A stretch of DNA of 64,000 nt from Vibrio nitrifigilis. Its GTDB lineage: Bacteria > Pseudomonadota > Gammaproteobacteria > Enterobacterales > Vibrionaceae. The notes beneath the pieces were generated by a model that was given only the letters and a program-made list of their open reading frames with translations, had not been told where the DNA came from and ran no database searches. Shown in pieces: positions 7,440-15,687 of this stretch. The translations under genes were made by a program, and so were the position numbers. The stretch spans positions 2,914,001 to 2,978,000 of the forward strand of contig NZ_JADPMR010000001.1 in the NCBI RefSeq assembly GCF_015686695.1, read 5' to 3'. Within the stretch, counting starts at the first letter, position 1. Each line of letters starts with the position of its first letter.

Positions 7440-9869
7440 ATGCTATCCCGCCGTTTAATTCATATCACTGGAGTGGTTCAAGGGGTTGGGTATCGACCTT
7501 TTATTTATCAGTTAGCCACCCAGTATGAATTGGCAGGATCGGTGTGTAATGACACGGCTGGCGTGCAAATTGATGTGCAAGGTCAGTGGGAAAACATCGA
7601 TGCTTTTATTGATCAGGTACAGAAGAAAACACCGCCTTTATCCCGAGTTGATCGTATCAGTATTAAAGAGCATCAGCTTCATGCGGTGAGTGAGTTTTCG
7701 ATCGTCACGAGTGACAGACAGCATGATGTGATGGTTAGTGTGGCACCTGATCAGGCCATGTGCCCTGATTGTTATCGAGAGTTACATGATCCCACTTCGC
7801 CCTATTACCGTTATCCGTTTATCAACTGCACAAATTGTGGTCCACGTTTTACGATCATCAAACAGCTGCCCTATGATCGTGAATTTACCTCGATGGCAAA
7901 CTTCGCTTTATGCCCAACGTGCGAAAGCGCTTATCACGATCCAAACGATCGTCGTTACCATGCTCAGCCAGTCAGTTGTGATCATTGTGGTCCACATCTG
8001 TCATGGTTCTATTCTGCGGAAGATTTAGAACCCGCTCAGATAAAAGAGCATGCGTTGCAAGAGGCGGTAAGTTGTTTAGCCAAAGGCGGCGTGATTGCGC
8101 TAAAGGGCATAGGTGGTTTTCATCTTGCTTGCGACGCCACCAATGAGTTAGCGGTACAACGGTTACGTCAATTAAAGCATCGCCAGCGTAAACCGTTAGC
8201 CATCATGGCGACTGATTTACAGACTGCGCAGCAATTGGTCGTGGGAGAGTCGGCGGAGTGGCAGGTATTACAGTCACAAGCAGCTCCCATTGTACTGATG
8301 CGTCGGCGCGACGATGGGCTTAGTCTTGGGCAGTCGGTTGCGCCCAATATGGCTTTTTTAGGGGTGATGTTGCCTTATTCACCTTTGCACGTGTTGTTAA
8401 TGGAAGCGTTGGCTGATTTGGGTGTACGGGCGTTAGTCATGACCAGTGCCAATGTTTCAGGCGTGCCACTGGCGACACAACGTGACGAGATTGCTCAGCA
8501 ATTTGGCGGTCAACTCGATGGTGTTCTCGATCATAACCGAAAGATTGTGAATGCTTGTGATGACAGTGTGGTGCATTTAGCAGCTGGGGAAATACGAGTA
8601 TTACGTATGGCGCGAGGGTTTGCACCCTATAGCCAGGCTTGTGATGGCATTCAAATGCCAATTATCGCAGTCGGCGCGCAGCAAAAGTCGAGTGTAGCGT
8701 TTGCCCTGCCCGAACAGTGGATGCTCTCTCCTTATATCGGCGATATTGACAATATTGATACGCAAAGCCGTTTTATCACCATGAGTGAGTATTTTCCTCA
8801 CCTCTATCAAACTCAGCCTAAGCAATGGATCAGTGATTGTCATCCTGGTTATTTCTCTACTCAATTTGCGACAGAACAAAACGAATCAGTGATTTCACTG
8901 CAGCATCACTACGCCCACCTTCTTTCAGTGATGGCTGAACATCAATATACCAAGTCCATCTTAGGCTTCGCTTTTGATGGTACTGGCTGGGGAGAAGATG
9001 AAACCGTATGGGGTGGGGAAGTGATGGTTGCTGATATCGATGGTTACCAACGTATTGCTCAGTTAAAACCTTTTCGTTTGATAGGACGTGAACAAGCCAT
9101 TCATCAACCCGCACGAATTCTTTACGCCATGCTGCTGGAACATCTGTCTATCGAACAAATTAGAGCGCTCGATTTAGCCATTTTTAAGTCGTGGAGCCCT
9201 GACTATTTCGACAACTTATATCGGTTGTGGGGCAGTGAAAAACATTCCCCTTATACCAGTTCGATTGGGCGTTTATTTGATGGTATCGCTGCATTGCTTG
9301 AATTGGTGTCGACGCCCGATTTCGAAGGGGAAAGTGGCTTAATGATGGAGCAGCTTGCTGGGCTTTTAGATCATAGGTGTCCAAATGATCCTAAAGCTGT
9401 ACATGAGTGCTGTGATTTAAATGAAAATCTCATTAAATCAATGAATAATGAGTGTTTGGATCATGATGTTCTAAATGCTAGTAAAGCTGAACATAACGAA
9501 AAAGGTGAACCATTCTGTCTGCCTTGGAATGAACAGAATCAGTTAGATTGGTGGCCAATGTTAGAGGTGCTGATTCAGGATAAAACTCAGCATGATAAAG
9601 GGTGGCAGAGTCAAGTCAGTGCGGGGTTCATTGACGCCTTAGCGCATGCCATCGTGGTAAAAAGTCAGCAATACCTTGAGCTGCCTGTTGTGCTTTCTGG
9701 CGGTGTATTTCAAAACCGCCGTTTATTAAATGCGGTGGCTCAGGATTTTACGCAACAGGGTCGGCAGTGGATGAGTGGAAAAGTTATCCCAGTGAATGAT
9801 GGCGGTATTGCAGCCGGCCAGCTCTGGTATGGCATTCATCACCAGACTCAAACCGATAGAGCGAACTGA
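7440..9869 (+). CDS. hypF: Carbamoyltransferase HypF
   Basis: An 809-residue HypF, which uses carbamoyl phosphate and ATP to make the thiocarboxamide on HypE that becomes the CN ligands of the NiFe site. Domains in order: acylphosphatase (about 1-92, VQGVGYRPF), paired zinc fingers (about 105-190, CPDC, CTNCGPRF, CPTC, CDHCGP), YrdC-like (about 200-390, ALKGIGGFHLACDA) and Kae1-like (about 400-809, HHYAHL and LSGGVFQNRRLL). It is some 60 residues longer than E. coli HypF; a polar stretch at about 644-692 accounts for most of this. GGAG precedes the ATG. First gene of hypFCDEAB. Confidence 0.95.
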   Translation: MLSRRLIHITGVVQGVGYRPFIYQLATQYELAGSVCNDTAGVQIDVQGQWENIDAFIDQVQKKTPPLSRVDRISIKEHQLHAVSEFSIVTSDRQHDVMVSVAPDQAMCPDCYRELHDPTSPYYRYPFINCTNCGPRFTIIKQLPYDREFTSMANFALCPTCESAYHDPNDRRYHAQPVSCDHCGPHLSWFYSAEDLEPAQIKEHALQEAVSCLAKGGVIALKGIGGFHLACDATNELAVQRLRQLKHRQRKPLAIMATDLQTAQQLVVGESAEWQVLQSQAAPIVLMRRRDDGLSLGQSVAPNMAFLGVMLPYSPLHVLLMEALADLGVRALVMTSANVSGVPLATQRDEIAQQFGGQLDGVLDHNRKIVNACDDSVVHLAAGEIRVLRMARGFAPYSQACDGIQMPIIAVGAQQKSSVAFALPEQWMLSPYIGDIDNIDTQSRFITMSEYFPHLYQTQPKQWISDCHPGYFSTQFATEQNESVISLQHHYAHLLSVMAEHQYTKSILGFAFDGTGWGEDETVWGGEVMVADIDGYQRIAQLKPFRLIGREQAIHQPARILYAMLLEHLSIEQIRALDLAIFKSWSPDYFDNLYRLWGSEKHSPYTSSIGRLFDGIAALLELVSTPDFEGESGLMMEQLAGLLDHRCPNDPKAVHECCDLNENLIKSMNNECLDHDVLNASKAEHNEKGEPFCLPWNEQNQLDWWPMLEVLIQDKTQHDKGWQSQVSAGFIDALAHAIVVKSQQYLELPVVLSGGVFQNRRLLNAVAQDFTQQGRQWMSGKVIPVNDGGIAAGQLWYGIHHQTQTDRAN

Positions 9870-9896
9870 GCTCTGTCATCAACAAGAGAAAAGATT

Positions 9897-10151
9897 ATGT
9901 GTTTATGTATTCCATCCTGTGTGGTCAGTGTTGATGTAGATAACGCTACGGCCAAGGTTGAAACGTTAGGCGTAATACGAGAAGTCAGTATTAGTTTGAT
10001 AGAAGAGCCTGTCATCGTTGGTGAACACCTGTTGATACATGTTGGCTTTGCTATCAGCAAAATTAATCAACAGGAAGCAGAAGAGAACCTAAAGATGTAC
10101 CAGTCTTTGCTCAATGAAATGGAGCAAGATCATATGCAGGTTATGTTATGA
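9897..10151 (+). CDS. hypC: Hydrogenase maturation chaperone HypC/HybG family
   Basis: An 84-residue HypC-type protein, recognisable by the block HVGFAISKIN and the N-terminal catalytic Cys2. HypC carries the Fe(CN)2CO moiety with HypD and delivers it to the hydrogenase large subunit. The start is MCLCIPSC where the family usually has MC-x-G/A-[IV]-P, so there are extra cysteines at 4 and 8. The 84-residue length is normal. It overlaps hypD by four bases (ATGA). Confidence 0.9.
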   Translation: MCLCIPSCVVSVDVDNATAKVETLGVIREVSISLIEEPVIVGEHLLIHVGFAISKINQQEAEENLKMYQSLLNEMEQDHMQVML

Positions 10152-11281
10152 GTTTGAGCAGCCAATTGTATGATGGGTATCGTCAACCTGAGGTGGTGAA
10201 AGCGTTAGCGGACAAGATCGCGCTAAAAGCCCAAACACTCACCAAGCCTCTCTATATCATGGAAGTGTGTGGTGGCCATACTCATACAATAATGAAGTAT
10301 GGTTTGAAGCAGTTATTACCCGACAATTTGCACTTTGTGCATGGTCCGGGCTGCCCAGTATGCGTGATGCCTAAAGAGCGAATTGATCAAGCGATTGCGT
10401 TAGCCATGACCGAGGATGTGATTTTGGTTTGCCTTGGCGACATGATTCGGGTTCCGGGGTCTCAATTATCACTGGCTCAATGTCGCGCTAAAGGGGGCCG
10501 AGTCGAACCGGTATATGATCCGATGGATGCACTGCAGATTGCGGCGCAGAATCCAGATAAAAAAGTGGTGTTTTTTGCGATTGGATTTGAAACCACGACG
10601 CCAATGACTGCTGTGCTGGTGGATATGGCGGAAAAACGCGGCTTAGATAATCTCTATTTTCATATTAACCATGTTCTTGTGCCACCAGCTATGCAAGTGG
10701 TTATGGCTGACAAAGAAACCCCTATCAACGCGTTCATTGGCCCTTCGCATGTGAGCGCAATTACTGGCGCAAAAATCTACCAGCCGATTGTTGATGAGCA
10801 TCATATCCCTATTGTGGTCGCCGGGTTTGAGCCTGTTGATGTGTTGGAATCTGTTTTGATGTTGGTCGAACAAGCGGCCGAGCGTGAACATCGTTTGGAT
10901 ATTCAATACAAACGTGTGGTTTCTATGGCAGGGAACATGGCTGCCCAAAAGCTCATCGATAAAATCTTTACTGTGCGAGAAAGCTTTAATTGGCGTGGGT
11001 TAGGTCCTATTCCTCATTCTGCTCTTCGTCTGCAAGATCGTTACGCTCATCGCGATGCAGAAATTGAATTCAAGGCTATTTTACCGACTCATGCTGTTGC
11101 TGATCATAAAGCGTGTCGTTGCGGAGATATTTTACGTGGCTTAGCGACACCTGCTGATTGCAGAGTATTCGGGAAAGGATGTACTCCAACTCGCCCAATG
11201 GGGAGTTGTATGGTCAGTTCAGAAGGGGCGTGTAACGCCTATTATCGCTATGCGGGAATAATGGAGGAAAGCTTGTCATGA
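10148..11281 (+). CDS. hypD: Hydrogenase maturation Fe-S protein HypD
   Basis: A 377-residue HypD, the [4Fe-4S] scaffold on which, with HypC, the Fe(CN)2CO group is assembled. Family motifs are intact: EVCGGHTHTIMKYG (about 39-52), GPGCPVC (about 65-71), the GFETTTP block (about 148) and the C-terminal cluster CRCGDILRG / GKGCTPTRPMGSCMVS. It overlaps both hypC and hypE by four bases, a sign of tight translational coupling. Confidence 0.96.
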   Translation: MSLSSQLYDGYRQPEVVKALADKIALKAQTLTKPLYIMEVCGGHTHTIMKYGLKQLLPDNLHFVHGPGCPVCVMPKERIDQAIALAMTEDVILVCLGDMIRVPGSQLSLAQCRAKGGRVEPVYDPMDALQIAAQNPDKKVVFFAIGFETTTPMTAVLVDMAEKRGLDNLYFHINHVLVPPAMQVVMADKETPINAFIGPSHVSAITGAKIYQPIVDEHHIPIVVAGFEPVDVLESVLMLVEQAAEREHRLDIQYKRVVSMAGNMAAQKLIDKIFTVRESFNWRGLGPIPHSALRLQDRYAHRDAEIEFKAILPTHAVADHKACRCGDILRGLATPADCRVFGKGCTPTRPMGSCMVSSEGACNAYYRYAGIMEESLS

Positions 11282-12276
11282 GTCGCCCACAACAGGTTCA
11301 ACTTAGCCACGGCGGTGGCGGACGTGAGATGAATGATTTCATCCATAACCTTTTCTTTCGTCGGTTTGAAAACCCATTATTAAAAGCGGAAGATGCGGCC
11401 ACTTTCACTTTGAATGGACCAGTAGCGATGACAACCGATAGCTTTACGGTTGAACCGCTATTCTTTGCTGGTGGCAATATTGGTTCTTTGGCTATCGCAG
11501 GAACTACCAATGATTTGGCCATGGTTGCCGCTCAACCCAAATATCTCACCTGTAGCTTCATTCTTGAAGAAGGTTTTCCATTTAGCGACTTAGAGCGCAT
11601 TGTCGATACGATGGCTAAGGAAATCGTGCCAACCGGTGCGCAAATTGTATGTGGTGACACGAAAGTTGTGCCGAAAGGGTGCGCTGATAAGGTGTTTATT
11701 AATACCACGGGTATCGGTGAAATTGTGCTACCGAATGTCTCAGCGAGCCAGTTGCAGCCTACGGATGTTTTATTGGTTTCTCGCGATATTGGTCGTCATG
11801 GCGCTTGTGTATTAGCGGCACGTGAATCTTTGCGTTTAGAGAGTGAGATTGAAAGTGATTGTGCAGCTTTATGGCCAATTGTGAACACTTTACTGAACAA
11901 GGGGATTACGCCACGAGCAATGCGTGACGCCACTCGAGGCGGTTTGTCGGCGGTACTTAACGAATGGTGCCAAAGCTCGAACGTGCAAATGCGTTTAGAT
12001 GAGCAAGCCATTCCTGTAGATACTGCGGTCAAAGGGGTGTGTGAGCTGTTTGGCTTTGAACCTTATGATCTAGCCAATGAAGGTACCTTTATTCTCGCGG
12101 TTCCTGCTCAGCAAGCGCAAGATGCCTTGTCTGTGTTGCTGGTCTTTCAATCGCAGGCTGCGATCATCGGTGAAGTCACCCAAGGTTCTCCAGCTAAGCC
12201 TATCTTGTGTAGTCCTTGGGGAAGTAAGCGCTATTTGGATTTTCCTGTCGGCGAATTGTTACCAAGAATTTGTTAG
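11278..12276 (+). CDS. hypE: Hydrogenase maturation dehydratase HypE
   Basis: A 332-residue HypE of the PurM/AIRS fold. It dehydrates the thiocarboxamide on its own C-terminal cysteine to thiocyanate, the source of the cyanide ligands. The protein starts with SHGGGGREM, has DSFTVEPLFFAGGNIGSLA and TRGGLSAVLNE, and ends with the essential PRIC (C332). It follows hypD with an ATGA overlap; hypA begins nine bases after its stop. Confidence 0.96.
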   Translation: MSRPQQVQLSHGGGGREMNDFIHNLFFRRFENPLLKAEDAATFTLNGPVAMTTDSFTVEPLFFAGGNIGSLAIAGTTNDLAMVAAQPKYLTCSFILEEGFPFSDLERIVDTMAKEIVPTGAQIVCGDTKVVPKGCADKVFINTTGIGEIVLPNVSASQLQPTDVLLVSRDIGRHGACVLAARESLRLESEIESDCAALWPIVNTLLNKGITPRAMRDATRGGLSAVLNEWCQSSNVQMRLDEQAIPVDTAVKGVCELFGFEPYDLANEGTFILAVPAQQAQDALSVLLVFQSQAAIIGEVTQGSPAKPILCSPWGSKRYLDFPVGELLPRIC

Positions 12277-12285
12277 GAGCACCTG

Positions 12286-12627
12286 ATGCACGAATTATCC
12301 ATGAGCATTAAAACGGTTGATATCGTGGTTGAGCAAGCCAAGTTACACCATGTCAGCAAGGTCACCGGATTAACGTTAAGTATTGGCGCTCTCTCTTGTA
12401 TAGAACCCGATGCGTTGCGCACCGGTATTGAATTTGCCAGTCGAGATACTGTGGCAGAAGGGGCGAGATTGATGATTGAAACCATTGCTGCCAGTGGTAC
12501 CTGCTTGGATTGTGGCACCCATGTGGATATTCGTAGCCATATGGATGCTTGCCCAAAATGTCAGAGCTATAACTTGCGTATTGAAACGGGTGAAGAACTT
12601 CAGATTAAAAACATTGAGGTAGAATAA
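12286..12627 (+). CDS. hypA: Hydrogenase nickel insertion protein HypA
   Basis: A 113-residue HypA, which delivers nickel to the large subunit with HypB. The N-terminal MHELS places His2 for nickel binding. The structural zinc site is C73/C76 and C89/C92 (TCLDCG and CPKCQS). GGAGC precedes the ATG and hypB starts immediately after the stop. It could be named HybF by homology in enterobacteria, but with a single copy in this operon HypA is appropriate. Confidence 0.95.
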   Translation: MHELSMSIKTVDIVVEQAKLHHVSKVTGLTLSIGALSCIEPDALRTGIEFASRDTVAEGARLMIETIAASGTCLDCGTHVDIRSHMDACPKCQSYNLRIETGEELQIKNIEVE

Positions 12628-13707
12628 ATGTGTACTGTTTGCGGCTGTGGTGACAGCCATATTGAAGGTCACCAGCATGAACACGATCATGCCCATCCAC
12701 ATGTTCACGAGCACCATCATGGACATGATCACCACCACGATGCGGAACACGCATCAACTCAATCTGTGGTCATTCACCATCACTATTATCACCATGGTGA
12801 TGTACATCATCATGTGCATTATCACATCGAGGGCTCTGCTGGCTCAGAACCTCACTCACATGATCACAGTCATAGCCATCCCCATCCCCATCCCCATGAT
12901 CACTCTCATCAACATCCCCACGATCATGAACATGAGCATGCTCATCGTCATCATGAAAGTGACGGCGTGGTTGCGAGTAATGGCGATCTACATTTTGGTC
13001 AAGGTGAAGCCCAGACTCATGTTGCAGGGGTTTCACAGAAACAGTTGATCAGTATTGAGCAAGATATTTTAGGTAAGAATAATCAAGTTGCTGAGCATAA
13101 TCGTCAGCATTTTATCGCCCAGAATCAGTTAGCTCTGAATTTAATGTCTAGTCCTGGTTCAGGTAAAACAACGCTTCTTACTGAAACGATCGAGCAGATC
13201 AAGAACCAAATCGGTTGTGCGGTGATCGAAGGCGATCAGCAAACCAGTAATGATGCGGATCGGATCCGTGCGACACAAGTGCCTGCTATTCAAGTGAATA
13301 CGGGAAAAGGGTGTCACTTAGACGCCGATATGATCCACCAAGCGTACCATCAATTAGGAGACTTAGAGCAGGGGGTACTGTTTATTGAAAACGTTGGTAA
13401 TCTGGTTTGCCCTGCAAGTTTTGACTTGGGTGAGTTTTCGAAGGTGGTGATCCTATCGGTGACTGAAGGAGCGGATAAGCCGTTGAAATACCCAAATATG
13501 TTTGCCGCCTCTAACCTAATGATCATTAATAAAATCGATCTCTTGCCTTATGTCGATTTCGATATTGATGAATGCATTGCGAATGCGAAAAAGATCAATC
13601 CAACTATTCAAATCCTAAAGCTTTCTGCTCGTACGGGAGAGGGGATGGAAGCATGGACCAGTTGGTTGATTGAACAACAACAGCGTGTGTCTCTTGTTGC
13701 TGCGTAA
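12628..13707 (+). CDS. hypB: Hydrogenase nickel incorporation GTPase HypB with very His-rich N-terminus
   Basis: A 359-residue SIMIBI-class GTPase that drives nickel insertion. It opens with the high-affinity nickel motif CTVCGCG (C2, C5, C7). Residues 11-109 contain 44 histidines out of 99, a metal-storage segment like those of Rhizobium-type HypB and far richer than E. coli HypB. The GTPase domain has a P-loop SSPGSGKTTLL near 172-182, the EGDQQTSNDADRI block and NKIDLL. It abuts hypA without a gap and is the last gene of the operon, followed by a strong hairpin. Confidence 0.96.
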   Translation: MCTVCGCGDSHIEGHQHEHDHAHPHVHEHHHGHDHHHDAEHASTQSVVIHHHYYHHGDVHHHVHYHIEGSAGSEPHSHDHSHSHPHPHPHDHSHQHPHDHEHEHAHRHHESDGVVASNGDLHFGQGEAQTHVAGVSQKQLISIEQDILGKNNQVAEHNRQHFIAQNQLALNLMSSPGSGKTTLLTETIEQIKNQIGCAVIEGDQQTSNDADRIRATQVPAIQVNTGKGCHLDADMIHQAYHQLGDLEQGVLFIENVGNLVCPASFDLGEFSKVVILSVTEGADKPLKYPNMFAASNLMIINKIDLLPYVDFDIDECIANAKKINPTIQILKLSARTGEGMEAWTSWLIEQQQRVSLVAA

Positions 13708-13734
13708 CAGGCGTTGTTGGAGAGAATAGAAAGA

Positions 13735-13768
13735 ATAAACGGCTACTTTGAGTAGCCGTTTATCTTGT
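13735..13768. terminator. Terminator between convergent hypB and olsF
   Basis: ATAAACGGCTACT pairs perfectly with AGTAGCCGTTTAT around a 3-nt loop. Flanking A and T bases let it serve both strands. Confidence 0.85.
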
Positions 13769-13787
13769 TCAAGAGAGTAAGCTGAGG

Positions 13788-15542
13788 CTATTTGTGTCGA
13801 GTTAAATATTCGCCAGCTTGCTCACACCCCATGTATCGTCCCAATGTTCTTTTTGGAACATGACGCAGATCTACAACGATTAAGCCATCAAGAGCGTCAT
13901 TAAAGTCAGGGTCAACGTTAAAGCTGACCAGTTTGCCATTCAAGCCAAGATATTGCCTTAACAGTACCGGTACGCCTTTCCCTTCATCAATACGAGCAAT
14001 AACACGACTAAGAAGCTGCAAGTCGGCTAACGAAGTCAGTAAGCTAGAGTTCCACTGTGCTTGACCTGTAGTAGGGAGTGGGTTTGTTGCTGAGACAAAA
14101 TCAGCTTGTGTATTATCGTAGTAATGCAGTGTCATGGTATCGGCTAATAAACGCCGAGCCTGCTCACTGTAATCATTACTGATACTCACAGGGCCAAAAA
14201 GGTGGGTATATTCCGGATGTCGATAGACATATGTAGCAATACCTTTCCATAACAAGAGTAGTGGAGCCATCGATTTTTGGTAGTGATGGTCAACAACAGA
14301 GCGTCCCATCTCTATCGCTTTACCCATGTTATCCATAAACTGCCGATCATAATGAAATAGCGTACTTGAATAGAGACTATCGATATCCCGATGAGCAAGC
14401 AGTTGATCGACTAACCCAAGCCGATAGGCACCGACTAATTGCTGTTGTTCATGATCCCAGATGAAAAGGTGTAGGTAGTCACGATCAAACTCATCGATAT
14501 CAACGGCGAGGCCCGTGCCTTCTCCTACTAAACGAAAATTCTCTTCTCTAATGCGACCAATCTCCAACAGGATGGACGGAATTTTGTCTGCTGTCGTGCA
14601 GTACACATCGAAATCGTTGTGGCTAAGTAGCTTATCGTCTGTTGGTAGGTGATTGAGATCGTGGAGAAGATCGGCAAGTGGTAGGCGAGGAGCAATAGGC
14701 GCTAAGGTCGTATCACCGCTGGTTTTATTACGTTTTTCACTGGATACCTGTTGTAGAAGATAGGTATTAAGACGCAGATAATTCACCATTTGTTCATCGC
14801 AAAGGTGGTGAACCTCTTTATAGTGAATGGCTTCGCCAATTGAGATTTGAATACGGGATTGTGTTTTGTTGAGCAGTTCTCGGCCGAGCATTAGAGTGCG
14901 TAGCAGCGGGTGGATTTTTCCAGCCATATAGAAACGTTTCGAGTTATGGCCATCAATGTAAACAGGTACTGTGGTCGCTTTGTGTTTTTTCACTAAGCGG
15001 CTCACTGATTGACTCCATTCTTTATCTTCTAAACGGCGCTGTTTGTGATCAACTAATTGGGAGACTTCTCCTGCTGGGAAGATTAACAGCAGTCCACCTT
15101 GATCCAAGTGCTTGTGTGCTCGGCGCATTGCCATCAGATTCGCTTTCGCCGCTTTTGGCCCTTCAAACACATCAACACCGATGAATAGCTCATCTAATTC
15201 CGGTACAGTTTTTAGGTAGTGGTTAGCGAGAATTTGCACATCTGAGCGTTTCTCTAGCAATAACTCCGCTAGGATAACCCCTTCGACACAACCTAACGGA
15301 TGATTTGCTACCACAACGGTCGCGCCACTTTCTGGTACGTGGTTAATCGATCCGCGAATGACTTGGTAATCAATATTGAGTACTTCTAGAGTAAAGCGCA
15401 GGAACTCTCTCGTATTACAACCCGCAGGGCGTTGAGCGTAAAATTTATCGAGCTGACTTAGGCCTGTCGCCCATTCAGCAAAATGTTCACCAAGACCAAA
15501 AGGTGTTTTCCTTGGCAGTTTAAACGGGCTAGTTGATAGCAT
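13788..15542 (-). CDS. olsF: Bifunctional acyltransferase, probable ornithine lipid synthase OlsF
   Basis: This 584-residue protein fuses two acyltransferase modules. The N-terminal half (about 60-260) is PlsC/OlsA-like, with NHPLGCVEG (HX4E) and FPAGEVS. The C-terminal half (about 300-570) resembles the GNAT-like OlsB N-acyltransferase, with GEGTGLAVDIDEFDRDYLHLFIWD and EMGRSVV. OlsF proteins of Serratia and V. cholerae with this layout make phosphorus-free ornithine lipids, acting at the inner face of the membrane. The gene was often annotated as a putative hemolysin. ATG at 15542 has GAGGTT upstream. Function is inferred from domain order. Confidence 0.75.
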   Translation of the reverse strand: MLSTSPFKLPRKTPFGLGEHFAEWATGLSQLDKFYAQRPAGCNTREFLRFTLEVLNIDYQVIRGSINHVPESGATVVVANHPLGCVEGVILAELLLEKRSDVQILANHYLKTVPELDELFIGVDVFEGPKAAKANLMAMRRAHKHLDQGGLLLIFPAGEVSQLVDHKQRRLEDKEWSQSVSRLVKKHKATTVPVYIDGHNSKRFYMAGKIHPLLRTLMLGRELLNKTQSRIQISIGEAIHYKEVHHLCDEQMVNYLRLNTYLLQQVSSEKRNKTSGDTTLAPIAPRLPLADLLHDLNHLPTDDKLLSHNDFDVYCTTADKIPSILLEIGRIREENFRLVGEGTGLAVDIDEFDRDYLHLFIWDHEQQQLVGAYRLGLVDQLLAHRDIDSLYSSTLFHYDRQFMDNMGKAIEMGRSVVDHHYQKSMAPLLLLWKGIATYVYRHPEYTHLFGPVSISNDYSEQARRLLADTMTLHYYDNTQADFVSATNPLPTTGQAQWNSSLLTSLADLQLLSRVIARIDEGKGVPVLLRQYLGLNGKLVSFNVDPDFNDALDGLIVVDLRHVPKRTLGRYMGCEQAGEYLTRHK

Positions 15543-15650
15543 ATTAACAACCTCACACTATGGGTGATATTGAGGCTTATGCTAGAGAGCGTCTATGTCA
15601 GTAAGGCTGCAGATTGGTGAGGATTTGGTGGCGATTTAATGACAAAATGA

Positions 15651-15675
15651 TGAAGGGCATAATGTATGCCCTTCA
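15651..15675 (-). terminator. Hairpin terminator after the aldehyde dehydrogenase gene
   Basis: TGAAGGGCATA/TATGCCCTTCA with a 3-nt loop. The T-run on the minus strand is short (TCATTTT), so termination may be moderate. Confidence 0.65.
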
Positions 15676-15687
15676 ATTTATTGAGAT

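Noticed and set aside
12362..13048. Several frames overlapping hypA and hypB in other phases, rich in His or Met
   Set aside because: They mirror the repetitive CAT/CAC codons of hypB and the hypA gene; no ribosome-binding site and no independent support.
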